Shown: positions 25,946 through 35,175, counted from the stretch's first letter. The stretch: 64,000 nucleotides of DNA from Acetobacteraceae bacterium (GCA_947475245.1 CANJLW010000001.1:286025-350024), one strand, 5' to 3'. Notes: generated by a model not told the origin, from the sequence alone. Numbers and translations are program-made.

Positions 25946-26485
25946 AAATGGAGTTACCAGCCGCGAGTTAACAAAAAGTGGGTTATCCAACCGACCGAGC
26001 GGCTGCAGCGCAGCTTGTCGATATTTGATAATGCGCGGTTATCACACATTGAGATCTTTAACCTGCTGATATAAAAATATATCCTTGCTGAGGACCGTTG
26101 TGACGGAAATTCTGATGGATGAACCTCTGGGACATGTGAACCCCACCGTCGCCGTAATACCCAGTACCGGCCCCAGGTAAAATCGGGCAGCGAATCTCCG
26201 CAATGGGTCGAAACCGGTAGCCGCTTTGACCAAGCGGCTCGGGTTTCCCTGATTTGGCTCGGGGGCGACGTTCAAACCGACCCGCGACCGACCCGCATGA
26301 ACACGTTGGTGCCTATCCCAGACCGGGACACAGAATGCCCGCATGTTGCGCAGCTATGCACGCCGAGCGAGGCGCAGAGGATGAGGTCCTGAAGAGTCCG
26401 CCAAGTGGACAGGGCGCGACGCTCGTCATCCGATACAAACAGCCTCGCACCAACCAAATGCCAAAATACTAACGCAAGGCTCAAG
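25946..26485. other. Gene-free spacer, 540 bp
   Basis: Between the hypothetical protein and hyuA I see no convincing gene. Two short overlapping frames (26042-26344 minus, 26254-26472 plus) show no family features or ribosome sites. Base composition changes from A/T-rich on the left to G/C-rich on the right near 26100-26250, which may mark the edge of the inserted island. Confidence 0.5.
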
Positions 26486-28519
26486 TCAGGACACCCCCCC
26501 CCCATCGATCGTCAGAACCAGATTCCCGAACCCATCAACCCGCGCCGACCAACCCGGCGGCACCAGGCTGGTCGCGCTCATCTCATCGATCACCGCGGGG
26601 CCGAGCAGGTGGGCGTGGGCGGGAAGGGCGGGGCGGTCGTAGATCGGGGTGTCGTGCCAACCGTCGTCGAAGCAGACCGCTCGGCGCCCGCGGGGTAAGG
26701 CGGTGCCGGTGGACAGGGCCGCGTGGGGATCGGGGCGGTCGATGTGGCCGATGGCTTTCAGGCGGCAGTTCACAACCTCCACCGGGCGATCGGCGACGGC
26801 GTAGCCGTATTCGCGGGTATGCGCGGCGGCGAATCCGGACAGGAAGGATGCCAGATCGGTGGCGCCGCGCACCTGAACCTCGTGATTCTGGCCCTGGTAG
26901 CGGGCGTCGATGACGATTTCCGTCGCGCGTCGTTCCGGTGGGATGGCTTCGCCGTCCAACCAGGCTTGGGCCTGGCGCGCCATGACGGCGAAGGCGGCTT
27001 CGATGTCCGGCCAAAGATCGGCGCGGGCGGGAACGATCGCGCTGCGCACCAAATCCAGGCTGACGTCGGATAACAGGATGCCTCGGGCGCAGAGCGTGCC
27101 GGGCTGCACCGGGATCAGCACGCGCGGAATGGCGCATTCCACCGCCACGGCCGCGCCGTGCAATGGGCCCGCGCCGCCATAGGGGAACAGCGCGAAGTCT
27201 CCCACATCGTACCCCCTCTCCGTCGACACCGACCGGATCGCTCGGCTCATGTTCGAAACGGCGACGCGGACAATGCCCAGCGCCGCCTGTTCGACGGTAA
27301 GGCGCAGCGGCGCGGCGATCTGGTCGGCGATGGCGGCGCGGGCGGCGGCTTCGTCCACCGCCATGCGCCCGCCCAGCAGAAACGTCGGGTCAAGCCGGTG
27401 CAGCACGATGTTGGCGTCGGTCAGCGTCGGTTCCCGCCCGCCGCGGCCATAGGCGACGGGGCCGGGATCGGCGCCGGCGCTGCGCGGGCCGACCTTCAGC
27501 GCGCCGGCATCGTCGAGCCAGGCGATCGAACCGCCGCCGGCGCCGATGACGTGGACGTCGATCATGGGCGTGCGCAGGGGGTAGTCGGCAATGGAACGGG
27601 CGGTGGCAAAGGACGGCTTGCCGGCCTCGATCAACGACACGTCGGTACTGGTGCCGCCGGCGTCGAAGGTGACGATGTTGGGGAAGCCGGCCTGACGCGC
27701 GACCTCCGCCGCGCCGACCACGCCGGCGGCGGGGCCGGACAGGCAGGTGCGGACGGGAAAGGCGCGCACCGTGTCGATCGACATCAGGCCGCCGTTGGAA
27801 TGGATCGTATAGGGCGGCGTCGTGATGCCCAGGGCCAGCAGGCGATCGAGGAAATTCGACAGGTACAGGTCCATACGCGGGCCGATGGCGGCATTGACGG
27901 CGGTGGTGGAAAAACGCTCGAACTCCCGAAACTCCGGCAGGACTTCCGAGGAGGCGGAGACATAAAGGCCGGGATGGGCGGCGCGCACCAAAGACGCGGC
28001 GCGCTGTTCGTGCGCATCGTTCAGATAGGCGTGCAGGAAGCAGATGGCGATGGCCTGGGCACCCTGGGCGACCAGCCGTTCGGCGGCGGTCAGGACGGCG
28101 GCTTCGTCCAGCGGGATCAGGATCGCGCCGGCGGCGTCGATGCGTTCGGCGATTTCGACGCGGCGTTCGCGCGGGATCAGCGGCGGCGGGGTGCGGACGG
28201 TGTAGTCATACAGGTGCGGCCTTACCTGACGGCCGATTTCCAGCACGTCGCGAAAGCCCCGCGTGGTGATCAGGCCGGTCGGCACGCCCTTGCGCTCTAT
28301 CACCATGTTGGTGGCGATGGTGGTGCCGTGGCCGACGAAGGCGATGTCGGCGGGGGCGATGGCGAAGCTTTCGAGCAGCGCGGCGATCCCGTCGGCGATG
28401 GCGCGCGACGGATCCGCCGGGGTGGACGGCAGCTTGAAGTGGTGCAGCGCGCCGGTGGCGGTATCGTGCAGGGTGAAATCCGTAAAGGTGCCGCCGACGT
28501 CGAAACCGATGCGATACAT
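26486..28519 (-). CDS. hyuA: hydantoinase A/5-oxoprolinase family protein
   Basis: The HyuA-type ATP-binding subunit of a hydantoinase/oxoprolinase. The ATG at 28519 (MYRIGFDVGGTFTDF) gives 677 residues, and the actin-like phosphate motif GFDVGGTFTDF (5-15) is intact. Other marks are VGHGTTIATNMVIERKG, the TFDAGGTSTDVSLI segment, GAGGGSIAWLD and FPYGGAGPLHG. It probably works with hyuB, now 5 kb downstream. A run of ten G residues (26494-26503) lies just before the stop. Confidence 0.94.
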   Translation of the reverse strand: MYRIGFDVGGTFTDFTLHDTATGALHHFKLPSTPADPSRAIADGIAALLESFAIAPADIAFVGHGTTIATNMVIERKGVPTGLITTRGFRDVLEIGRQVRPHLYDYTVRTPPPLIPRERRVEIAERIDAAGAILIPLDEAAVLTAAERLVAQGAQAIAICFLHAYLNDAHEQRAASLVRAAHPGLYVSASSEVLPEFREFERFSTTAVNAAIGPRMDLYLSNFLDRLLALGITTPPYTIHSNGGLMSIDTVRAFPVRTCLSGPAAGVVGAAEVARQAGFPNIVTFDAGGTSTDVSLIEAGKPSFATARSIADYPLRTPMIDVHVIGAGGGSIAWLDDAGALKVGPRSAGADPGPVAYGRGGREPTLTDANIVLHRLDPTFLLGGRMAVDEAAARAAIADQIAAPLRLTVEQAALGIVRVAVSNMSRAIRSVSTERGYDVGDFALFPYGGAGPLHGAAVAVECAIPRVLIPVQPGTLCARGILLSDVSLDLVRSAIVPARADLWPDIEAAFAVMARQAQAWLDGEAIPPERRATEIVIDARYQGQNHEVQVRGATDLASFLSGFAAAHTREYGYAVADRPVEVVNCRLKAIGHIDRPDPHAALSTGTALPRGRRAVCFDDGWHDTPIYDRPALPAHAHLLGPAVIDEMSATSLVPPGWSARVDGFGNLVLTIDGGGVS

Positions 28520-28590
28520 GAACACGAGACCCTGGCCACTGCGGCGGAAGCGTGGCATGGCGGGGCAAAGCAAACAACAGGACGCTTGTC

Positions 28591-29391
28591 ATGTCGGATT
28601 CCTCCAAGACCTCTCCGATCCTGGTGCGCATCGATCGGCGCGGGGCGCACGGGCACGTTGCCACGGTGTCGATCAATAACGCGGCGCGGGTGAACTGCCT
28701 GGGTCAGGCGCAGATCGACGCGTTTATCCAGACGGTGGCGACGCTGGGGGAGGACCCGGCGCTGCGGGCGCTGATCGTGACCGGGGAGGGCGATCGCGCG
28801 TTCATGGGCGGGGCCAATTTGTTTGAACTGGGGGAACTGAACCCGATCAAGGCGCGGGCGTTCCTGACGGGCGTGCATGGCATGAGCAAGGTGCTGCGCG
28901 ATCTGGCGGTGCCGACGATCGCTCGGGTGAACGGGTTCTGCCTGGGCGCGGGGCTGGAGGTGATGGCCGCCTGCGACATGCGCGTGGCGAGCGACAATGC
29001 CGTGTTCGGCATGCCGGAGGTCAAGATCGGTCTGCCGTCGGTGGTGGAGGCCGCGCTGCTGCCGCAACTGATCGGCTGGGGCAAGACGAAGGTGCTGCTG
29101 TATACCGGCGACAATATCGACGCCCCGACGGCGCTGGACTGGGGATTGATCGAGAAGATGGTGGCTCCGGCCGATCTGGACGCGGCGGTGGAGACCTGGG
29201 TGGGGTCAATCGTCGAGTCGGGGCCGCGCGCCATTCGGCTGCAAAAGGAATTGATCCGCGAGTGGGAGGCGATGCCGGTCAGCGACGCGATTCAGGCGGG
29301 GATTCGTTCGATCTCGCGGGCGTACGAGACCGACGAGCCGACGCGGATGATCGCGGAGACGATCGCGCGGTTGAAGGCGCGGAAGGGGTAG
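28591..29391 (+). CDS. enoyl-CoA hydratase/isomerase family protein
   Basis: A 266-residue crotonase-fold enzyme from the ATG at 28591 (MSDSSKTSPILVRIDRRG). The oxyanion loops are visible as DRAFMGGANLFEL and NGFCLGAGLEVMAACDMR, followed by FGMPEVKIGLPSVVEAALLP. It is divergent from hyuA with 71 bp between the starts. The CoA substrate is unknown. The frame upstream of 28591 lacks family features. Confidence 0.92.
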   Translation: MSDSSKTSPILVRIDRRGAHGHVATVSINNAARVNCLGQAQIDAFIQTVATLGEDPALRALIVTGEGDRAFMGGANLFELGELNPIKARAFLTGVHGMSKVLRDLAVPTIARVNGFCLGAGLEVMAACDMRVASDNAVFGMPEVKIGLPSVVEAALLPQLIGWGKTKVLLYTGDNIDAPTALDWGLIEKMVAPADLDAAVETWVGSIVESGPRAIRLQKELIREWEAMPVSDAIQAGIRSISRAYETDEPTRMIAETIARLKARKG

Positions 29392-29410
29392 GCGACGGCG
29401 CTTTTCGCGC

Positions 29411-29437
29411 GGCCTAGTCGGCGGCGATCCGATCCAG
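29411..29437. repeat. Direct repeat copy 1 (remnant of GSCFA gene 3' end)
   Basis: These 27 bp match 31088-31114 at 25 positions. Read on the minus strand they encode the last residues and TAG stop of the GSCFA-family gene (copy 2). The sequence diverges right after the match, so this is a fragment. The pair flanks a 1.7-kb insert carrying two genes. Confidence 0.75.
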
Positions 29438-29535
29438 CAGCGAGTTGCGACCCGCTACGACAAAACCGGAAGCAGTTTCATGAGATTTGTTTTGCTGGGA
29501 TGCATCCGACGCTGGGTCAGGTTTGTCCACAGGGC

Positions 29536-30183
29536 CTAGTCAGCAAAGATGTCCTTCTGTTTTCTCCAGTCGTCCCAGCCTATGTCTCCTCTCGGAGGAA
29601 AACGCTTCATGATTCGCTTCTCTCCAGCAGCCTTAAGTTTAGTATTATGTTTCCAAGCCGACTCGCCGAAAATGGATACGGCTCGGTAGAGTGTTTCAAC
29701 TACAGCACCATCTACTTGCGAGTCCTCCATCGCAATCTTAAATATGGTGTCGGCCTCCTCACGGGGGCGGCCTTGCTCCCAATATAGATAGTCATGAATC
29801 ATCGCTGCATACGCATAGCGTCCCTGCCGCGGCAAAATTGACCAAAACACCCGCGGTACACTTGCCAAGTCAGAGATAAACCCTATAGGTACGCTAACCG
29901 ATTGGTATACCTGACCCTTATTCGGCACCCAAACGATTGGAGCGTCGCGAGTGTAATAATAATCCCAATCTGAGAACGGCACAATTGTTGGTCCACTGCT
30001 CATATGGAGAAGTGCTCCCAGTGCACGCCATTGCGCCTCAGCCAATTCGAGGCGCTGCTGGGATTCTTGCATAGCTTCCTTGATGAACCGTGCCTTTTGA
30101 GAGTCCGCATTTGGAGCGTCCGGCGCGCAGTTGGCCAGAAAAAATGAGCTTGTTGCAGCTAATATGGTTCGCCTCTCAATCAT
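29536..30183 (-). CDS. DUF1353 lipoprotein
   Basis: A 215-residue protein with a lipoprotein-type leader (MIERRTILAATSSFFLANC, lipobox LANC at about 16-19). The DUF1353 core is clear: VSVPIGFISDLASVPRVFW, then GRYAYAAMIHDYLYWEQ. DUF1353 proteins are often phage- or element-encoded and their role is unknown. It lies in the 1.7-kb insert bounded by direct repeats and has lower GC than the neighbouring enzymes. Its stop also lies in a GGCCTAGTC sequence like those at the flanks. Confidence 0.85.
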   Translation of the reverse strand: MIERRTILAATSSFFLANCAPDAPNADSQKARFIKEAMQESQQRLELAEAQWRALGALLHMSSGPTIVPFSDWDYYYTRDAPIVWVPNKGQVYQSVSVPIGFISDLASVPRVFWSILPRQGRYAYAAMIHDYLYWEQGRPREEADTIFKIAMEDSQVDGAVVETLYRAVSIFGESAWKHNTKLKAAGEKRIMKRFPPRGDIGWDDWRKQKDIFAD

Positions 30184-30252
30184 TTTTACCCACCTTAGAT
30201 TGCTTGGTCAAATCTGGTCTTATTTTCGCTTGCGATCCCAATTCCGGTGTTG

Positions 30253-30993
30253 CTATCCCGAAGAGGCGCGGAAGCGCGATACTACCTCGGTTATGTGTTC
30301 ACGATCATAGAGAAGGCCGGTCGACAGCTCACGCTTCAGATAATCCCGGAAGTGGGCGTTGGCTTTGGCATCCTTGCCATTCTTTAGGCACTCCTTGGCG
30401 TACTGGTAGGTCTCAGCGGCGATCATGTCAGCGCCCTGCAGCGCGACAACCTTGGGAACCGGGGCGAAGTAGATGCTCTCGATCTCCGGATAACGGTCCG
30501 CCTGCATTTTGTAGAGTGTTGACCAATCTTTCAAATACCGCATCATGCCTTGGTCAACGCATACAAGCACCTTCTCGCCCGGCTTACGAAACCGGATCGT
30601 GTTAATCATCAGCTCGATGCACTGCGAGAAGCACAGTTGGACTGGCGTGCAGAACTGGCCCTTGAGGTCGCCGACGATGAGCTCATGCCAAGCGACGAGG
30701 TTCACCGCGACTGCGATCGTCACGAATCCAATGTCCAAGATGATGTGTCTGAAGAGGTAGGTAATGTGGTCGATTTCACCTTGGCTATAATCCTGAAACT
30801 CTCCCTGCCGCGCCCGGCAATGTGTCAGGTGATATTCCTTCAAGGGTGGTCGGTTGGGGAGTGGGGCCGCCAAGAGGGCGGCCCAAGCAAGAGCAAAGGC
30901 GTCCCATTGCTCCTCGGTCCCAAGTAGGCCGCCGATGACAGCGATCGGCGAATCAGCGTGTGTGCCGCTGTCATCGAAAAATGCGCCGAGCAA
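30253..30993 (-). CDS. DUF3800 protein (predicted RNase H-like fold)
   Basis: A 246-residue DUF3800 protein. The acidic N-terminal motif FFDDSGTH (5-12) and the C-terminal LQGADMIAAETYQY block are the conserved parts of a predicted RNase H-like nuclease fold. Members occur in mobile elements and near defence genes. It is encoded upstream of the DUF1353 gene on the same strand within the insert. Its actual activity is unproven. Confidence 0.88.
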   Translation of the reverse strand: MLGAFFDDSGTHADSPIAVIGGLLGTEEQWDAFALAWAALLAAPLPNRPPLKEYHLTHCRARQGEFQDYSQGEIDHITYLFRHIILDIGFVTIAVAVNLVAWHELIVGDLKGQFCTPVQLCFSQCIELMINTIRFRKPGEKVLVCVDQGMMRYLKDWSTLYKMQADRYPEIESIYFAPVPKVVALQGADMIAAETYQYAKECLKNGKDAKANAHFRDYLKRELSTGLLYDREHITEVVSRFRASSG

Positions 30994-31087
30994 TTCGTCA
31001 CCTCGTGGTTTCTTAGGTAATCCAGTAGTCCCACCCTACCACTTGGCTCCCGGGATGGCACACTCCTTCCCAGACCTCAGTCCACAG

Positions 31088-31114
31088 GGCCTAGTCGGCG
31101 GCGGCCCGATCCAG
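31088..31114. repeat. Direct repeat copy 2 (end of GSCFA gene)
   Basis: Contains the TAG stop and last codons of the GSCFA gene (minus strand). It matches 29411-29437 at 25 of 27 positions. A shorter match, CCACAGGGCCTAGTC, also occurs at the start of this copy and near 29530, so three related sequences mark the insert and its interior. Confidence 0.75.
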
Positions 31115-32953
31115 TGCTTCTTCGTCGCAGATGGTTTTGACGAAGTTTTCCACCAGCGCCTTTGACTCGGCCTCCCGCATGCGGGTCGCTTCGTCCTGGC
31201 CGGTTTGGACCGGCGTCGTCGCGTCACCGGCATAATGCTGCATGAACAGGCGCATCACGTGCCCGACACCGTCTTCGGTGACGGAGCGCAGGTCCTCGGC
31301 GAAATAGCGGCCGCGCGTGTAGTTGCCGGTGATGATTTCGTATGACGGGAAATAGGCGACCCGGTCGAACTGCTTCGTCACATCCTCGCACACCACGCGC
31401 AGGCAGGATTTTGAATAGGTCGTGGCAACCAGGACATGCCTGTCCTCGGCGGTGGCGACCAAAGGCACCGGGGATACGGTCAGCAGAACCCGGCAGTTGG
31501 GATTGCGTTCGCGGAGGAAGGCGATCGCCCGCGCCAGATCGTCCTGTATCTCGGCGACGGTAAAATTCGCGAAGGCGTGCAGAGTCGGATCGAACACGCC
31601 GCCGGACACGCCGGGACAGACCGGGTAAACGGCGCCGTCGCGCCGGTCGACCCAGGCTTCGGTCAGGCCGAGGGTGAAGACGAAGACGTCCAGTTCCTCG
31701 ACCATCCGTCGCACGGCGCGGAAGTGGTGCGCTCGGTCCGCCGCCAGTACCGACGCGTCGGCGAAGCCGCCGGGTTGAACCTGGGGCCGGAATGGATCGA
31801 GCACGGTTCCATCGGGTTCGGTCCAGAAATCCGCGATCGGCGTGAACTCTCCGTAGGCGCGCTGGAACAGTTGCAGCAATTGCCGCGTCGTGTAGATGTT
31901 GCCGAAACGTGCCGAAAACGTGCCGTAATTGTATTCCGATGCCAAGGTCCGATCCAGCATCGGATGGGCGGCCTCGGTCACCAGATAGGTATAGCCGGAC
32001 TTGTCGATGTGGCGGGACAAATGCTGGGCGAAGCAACTGCCGGCGGTCGCGATCCGGTCCGTCGGCGTGACCGAGAACGGCGCGGACACCACGGGGTCTA
32101 CATCCCGCATGTCGGGCAGCGCCACGGCTCGCCGCCACATGCGATGCGCGGCGGCATTGGTGTAGGGGTGCTCCTCCCTCCGGCGGGTTCGGGTTGTTCG
32201 GCCGGTCAGGCGTGTTTCGATCTGTTCGAGCAGCAGCGCGCCATAATCGTTGTTCGCATGTACGGCATCGCCGCTCGCGAGGTTGTCGCGCAGCAGCCCG
32301 TTCGGCTTTGTCGAGCCGACCGGATAATCGATGACCTCGATGTCCTGCTCGCGGCAGATCGCGCGCACGGCTTCGGCGTAGGCGTGCCAGACTTTGATGC
32401 GCAGGGCCGGCGGACAGATGCCTACCGAGCGAACGATGGCCGCATGTTCGGGCGCGAAGATCGATGCGGCGTCGTCAAACGCGCTGAAATCCACCGGCGG
32501 AGGAGGCAACATTTCGACCAACGGTTTGTTGGTTAGCCCGCGCAGGAATGCCGGATAGACATTCTTCCACTCGATATCGCGTCGCGCCTGCGCGACCATC
32601 ATCTGAAAGGGGATGATCTCCCGCGGTTGATCGTCGACCGGGTCCATATGGCCGGGAAAGAACAGATCGAACGGTCGTTCGCCGTTGAACGTCGCGCGCG
32701 CATGCCATGCGCGACCGAATACGCTGGTAATGACGAACGGCACATTACGCGTCGCAAACAGATGCCGCAGGTTTTTCTCAAGCCGCTCGTCCCAGACGAT
32801 GCCGTCCGCCGTTTCGGCGTAGCCGAGATCGTACAGGCCCGCCAGCAGGATGAACGGATCAAGATCGAAGCTGTAGGAGCGGGGGGCGAGGTCGTGTGCC
32901 CTGTGCAGCGCCAGCAGGTGGCTTTCGCCAAAGGCAATGATGGTTGGGCGCAC
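31091..32953 (-). CDS. GSCFA-domain protein with N-terminal SGNH-like region
   Basis: A 620-residue protein. The C-terminal half contains the GSCFA motif (TAGSCFAQHLSRHI, cysteine at residue 307) and FVFTLGLTEAW, which define this hydrolase-like family. The N-terminal half starts IIAFGESHLLAL and has a later DAVHANNDYG, resembling the first and last blocks of an SGNH esterase. GSCFA proteins are often linked to polysaccharide or cell-surface modification. The gene seems intact, but a copy of its last 27 bp lies 1.7 kb downstream, past an insertion. Confidence 0.85.
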   Translation of the reverse strand: MRPTIIAFGESHLLALHRAHDLAPRSYSFDLDPFILLAGLYDLGYAETADGIVWDERLEKNLRHLFATRNVPFVITSVFGRAWHARATFNGERPFDLFFPGHMDPVDDQPREIIPFQMMVAQARRDIEWKNVYPAFLRGLTNKPLVEMLPPPPVDFSAFDDAASIFAPEHAAIVRSVGICPPALRIKVWHAYAEAVRAICREQDIEVIDYPVGSTKPNGLLRDNLASGDAVHANNDYGALLLEQIETRLTGRTTRTRRREEHPYTNAAAHRMWRRAVALPDMRDVDPVVSAPFSVTPTDRIATAGSCFAQHLSRHIDKSGYTYLVTEAAHPMLDRTLASEYNYGTFSARFGNIYTTRQLLQLFQRAYGEFTPIADFWTEPDGTVLDPFRPQVQPGGFADASVLAADRAHHFRAVRRMVEELDVFVFTLGLTEAWVDRRDGAVYPVCPGVSGGVFDPTLHAFANFTVAEIQDDLARAIAFLRERNPNCRVLLTVSPVPLVATAEDRHVLVATTYSKSCLRVVCEDVTKQFDRVAYFPSYEIITGNYTRGRYFAEDLRSVTEDGVGHVMRLFMQHYAGDATTPVQTGQDEATRMREAESKALVENFVKTICDEEALDRAAAD

Positions 32954-33048
32954 GACAGGACCTCATCAATTGGACGGTCCGTGAAAAAGACGGCGGCATG
33001 ACACAAAGTCAACGTGAAATCGCGTCACGCCGCCGAATTTCTGTCGGT

Positions 33049-33489
33049 CTAGACCAACCGCCAATGCACCAGCGTGTATGGTGGATCGACGGCGTCGTGT
33101 GGTTCGAACACGGCTTCGACTTCCGCGCCGATGGTCACGGTTTGGCGGGGATCGCCGAGCAGATTGCCGATCATGCGGACGTTGCCGTAGGCGGGGAGTT
33201 CGACGAGCACTGCGATATAGGGGCCGCGGCCGACGAGGGAGGGGTGTACCGGGTGGTGCGGGCGCTCGTAGCTATAGATGCGCCCCTTGCCCTGGATTTC
33301 TTCCCATGACAGGTCGAAGGAATGGCAGCGGTGGCAGATCCATTCCGGCCCCCATTGCCAGGAACCGCAGCCGCGGCATTTCTGGATGCGCAGCTTACCT
33401 TCGCGCGTGCCCTGCCAATACGGCTCCGACAGACCGTCGGGGGCGGAGCTTGGGATGGGCAGGCCCTCGGGCAGGTAGAATGTGCTCAT
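33049..33489 (-). CDS. Zn-ribbon OB-fold protein (DUF35 family)
   Basis: A 146-residue acyl-CoA-associated protein with an N-terminal rubredoxin-like zinc ribbon (CRGCGSW and CHRCHS) and a C-terminal OB fold (GRIYSYERPHHPVHP, then YIAVLVELPAYGNVRMIGNL). Such proteins pair with thiolase-like lipid-transfer proteins, for example in steroid side-chain removal. Its ATG overlaps the stop of the thiolase gene by 4 nt, which supports a complex of the two. Confidence 0.93.
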   Translation of the reverse strand: MSTFYLPEGLPIPSSAPDGLSEPYWQGTREGKLRIQKCRGCGSWQWGPEWICHRCHSFDLSWEEIQGKGRIYSYERPHHPVHPSLVGRGPYIAVLVELPAYGNVRMIGNLLGDPRQTVTIGAEVEAVFEPHDAVDPPYTLVHWRLV

Positions 33490-34670
33490 AGTGCCGCTCC
33501 CGAACCCAGAATAATGGAACTGACCGGCGTGACCATGGGGCCGCCGACGATGATGGCCGCGTCGTTTTTCTTGACCTGATTGATCGCGGTGCCGCGGATC
33601 TGGCGCACTGCTTCGATCACGAGTTCCAGGCCGTGCATATAGCATTCGGCGAGGTTGCCGCCGCTGGTGTTCAGCGGCATGACGCCGTTCGGCGCGATCA
33701 GATTGTCCTTTACCAGGAAGTCGTTGGCATCCTTGGCTTTGACCAGGCCGTGTTCGACCAGGCTCATGAGCACGCCGCCGGTGAAGTTTTCGTAGATTTG
33801 CACGATGCCCATGTCGGACGGGGCCATCTTGGCCATGCCGTACATCCGTTCGGCGCTGTTGCCGAAGTTGGAGCTGGGGTAGCCCGGCATATTGTGCACG
33901 GGGGCCGCGGAGCGATGGCCGGAGCCTTGGCCGCACGCCATGACGTAGGCGGGCTTGTTCTTCATGTCCTTGGCGCGATCGGCCGGCATTACGATGACCG
34001 CGGCGGCGCCGTCGTTTTCCTGGCAGCAATCGTAGAGGTGGAAGAACGGTTCGACGATCCAGCGGGAGTCGTCGTATTTCGCCTCGTCCAGTTCGCGTCC
34101 GCGCATGACGGCATTGGGGTTGTTCTGCGCGTGGTGATAGCAGGCGAGGGAGATGGCGCGCAGTGCTTCCTGCTTGATGCCGGTTTCGTGCATGAAGCGC
34201 GTTACCTTCATGGCGAAGCGCTGTGCCGGCGACATGACGCCGTAGGGGATGACGAAGCTGTCGTCGCCGGCGACCAGCGGGGCACCGGTGCCGCGCCCGT
34301 AGCGGGCGTATTGGCCCTGCGCGAGGGAGCGGAAGGCGACGACGCAGTCGGCCATGCCGGTGGCCACGGCGGCCGACGCGTTGCCCACGGCACCGCAAAC
34401 ACCGCCGCCGCCGCCGCCCCAGAACATGTTGGAGAAGCGCAGTTCCTTGATGCCGAGCGCGGAGGCAAGGCGTCCGGCTTCGGAGCGGTCGTTGCCGTAG
34501 GAGGCGAAGCCGTCGATGTCGTGTGGGCTGATGCCCGCGTCCTCGCAGGCTTTGACGATCGCGGTGAGCGCGAGCTTGAACTCGCTGTCGGGCGATTGCC
34601 CGTGCTTGTAGTAGATGGTTTCGCCGATTCCGGCGATCGCGGTTTTGCCGCGCAGTGTTCTGTCGGTCAT
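33486..34670 (-). CDS. Thiolase-like lipid-transfer/acetyl-CoA acetyltransferase protein
   Basis: A 394-residue thiolase-superfamily protein of the lipid-transfer (SCP-x/Ltp2-like) branch. Visible blocks are TAIAGIGETIYYKHG, the GGGGGGVCGAVGNASAAVATG segment and the C-terminal QIYENFTGGVLMSLVEHGL followed by NTSGGNLAECYMHG. These enzymes act with a DUF35 partner in retro-aldol or thiolytic steps on acyl-CoA side chains. The partner is encoded directly downstream with an ATGA overlap. The substrate is unknown. Confidence 0.88.
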   Translation of the reverse strand: MTDRTLRGKTAIAGIGETIYYKHGQSPDSEFKLALTAIVKACEDAGISPHDIDGFASYGNDRSEAGRLASALGIKELRFSNMFWGGGGGGVCGAVGNASAAVATGMADCVVAFRSLAQGQYARYGRGTGAPLVAGDDSFVIPYGVMSPAQRFAMKVTRFMHETGIKQEALRAISLACYHHAQNNPNAVMRGRELDEAKYDDSRWIVEPFFHLYDCCQENDGAAAVIVMPADRAKDMKNKPAYVMACGQGSGHRSAAPVHNMPGYPSSNFGNSAERMYGMAKMAPSDMGIVQIYENFTGGVLMSLVEHGLVKAKDANDFLVKDNLIAPNGVMPLNTSGGNLAECYMHGLELVIEAVRQIRGTAINQVKKNDAAIIVGGPMVTPVSSIILGSGAAL

Positions 34671-34701
34671 GCGTTTCCGCCCCTTCGTTCCGGGGCGGAG
34701 T

Positions 34702-35175
34702 TTAGGCCGGGTTCGGTTGACTTGGCGAGTCCGCCAGGGTGGTCAGAAGGGAGTCGAGATCGCCTTCGAGCAGGGCATCGAGCGACCAGGGACACTGGGT
34801 CGGCAGCGACAGATCGCGATACCGACGGAGCGTTCGTGTCCTGGCGTTCGCATAGACCGCGTCGAGGTCAATACGCTGCCGCATGGATGGGGTGAAGCGT
34901 TGTTGGGCGCTGCCGAGAAAGGCATCGATCTCGGTCAGCCAATGTTCGCGCGCCAGATCGTCGGGGGAGGCGGCCAGTTTGAACAGGTGCAGGATCGCCT
35001 GTAACAGGAGACTGCGTACGGCGTTTAATTCGGAATTGCCCAAGTCGGCGATTTCCTCGATCACGTGCGGCCAATCGACCATATTGACGCGTTCGCCGTT
35101 GGCAACGCGACGGAGCAGAGCCGATTGTTGCTCCGCCCAGATCAAAATATCGCGTTCGTAGAGATCGTCGGGCAT
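34702..35175 (-). CDS. DUF29 family protein
   Basis: A 157-residue protein from the ATG at 35175 (MPDDLYERDILIWAEQQ). The DUF29 pattern is plain: LLRRVANGE, VDWPHVIEEIADLG, SLLLQAILHLFKL and REHWLTEIDAFL. DUF29 proteins are frequent in cyanobacteria and alphaproteobacteria and have no known role. The longer frame upstream to 35799 is antisense to the amidohydrolase gene. Confidence 0.9.
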   Translation of the reverse strand: MPDDLYERDILIWAEQQSALLRRVANGERVNMVDWPHVIEEIADLGNSELNAVRSLLLQAILHLFKLAASPDDLAREHWLTEIDAFLGSAQQRFTPSMRQRIDLDAVYANARTRTLRRYRDLSLPTQCPWSLDALLEGDLDSLLTTLADSPSQPNPA

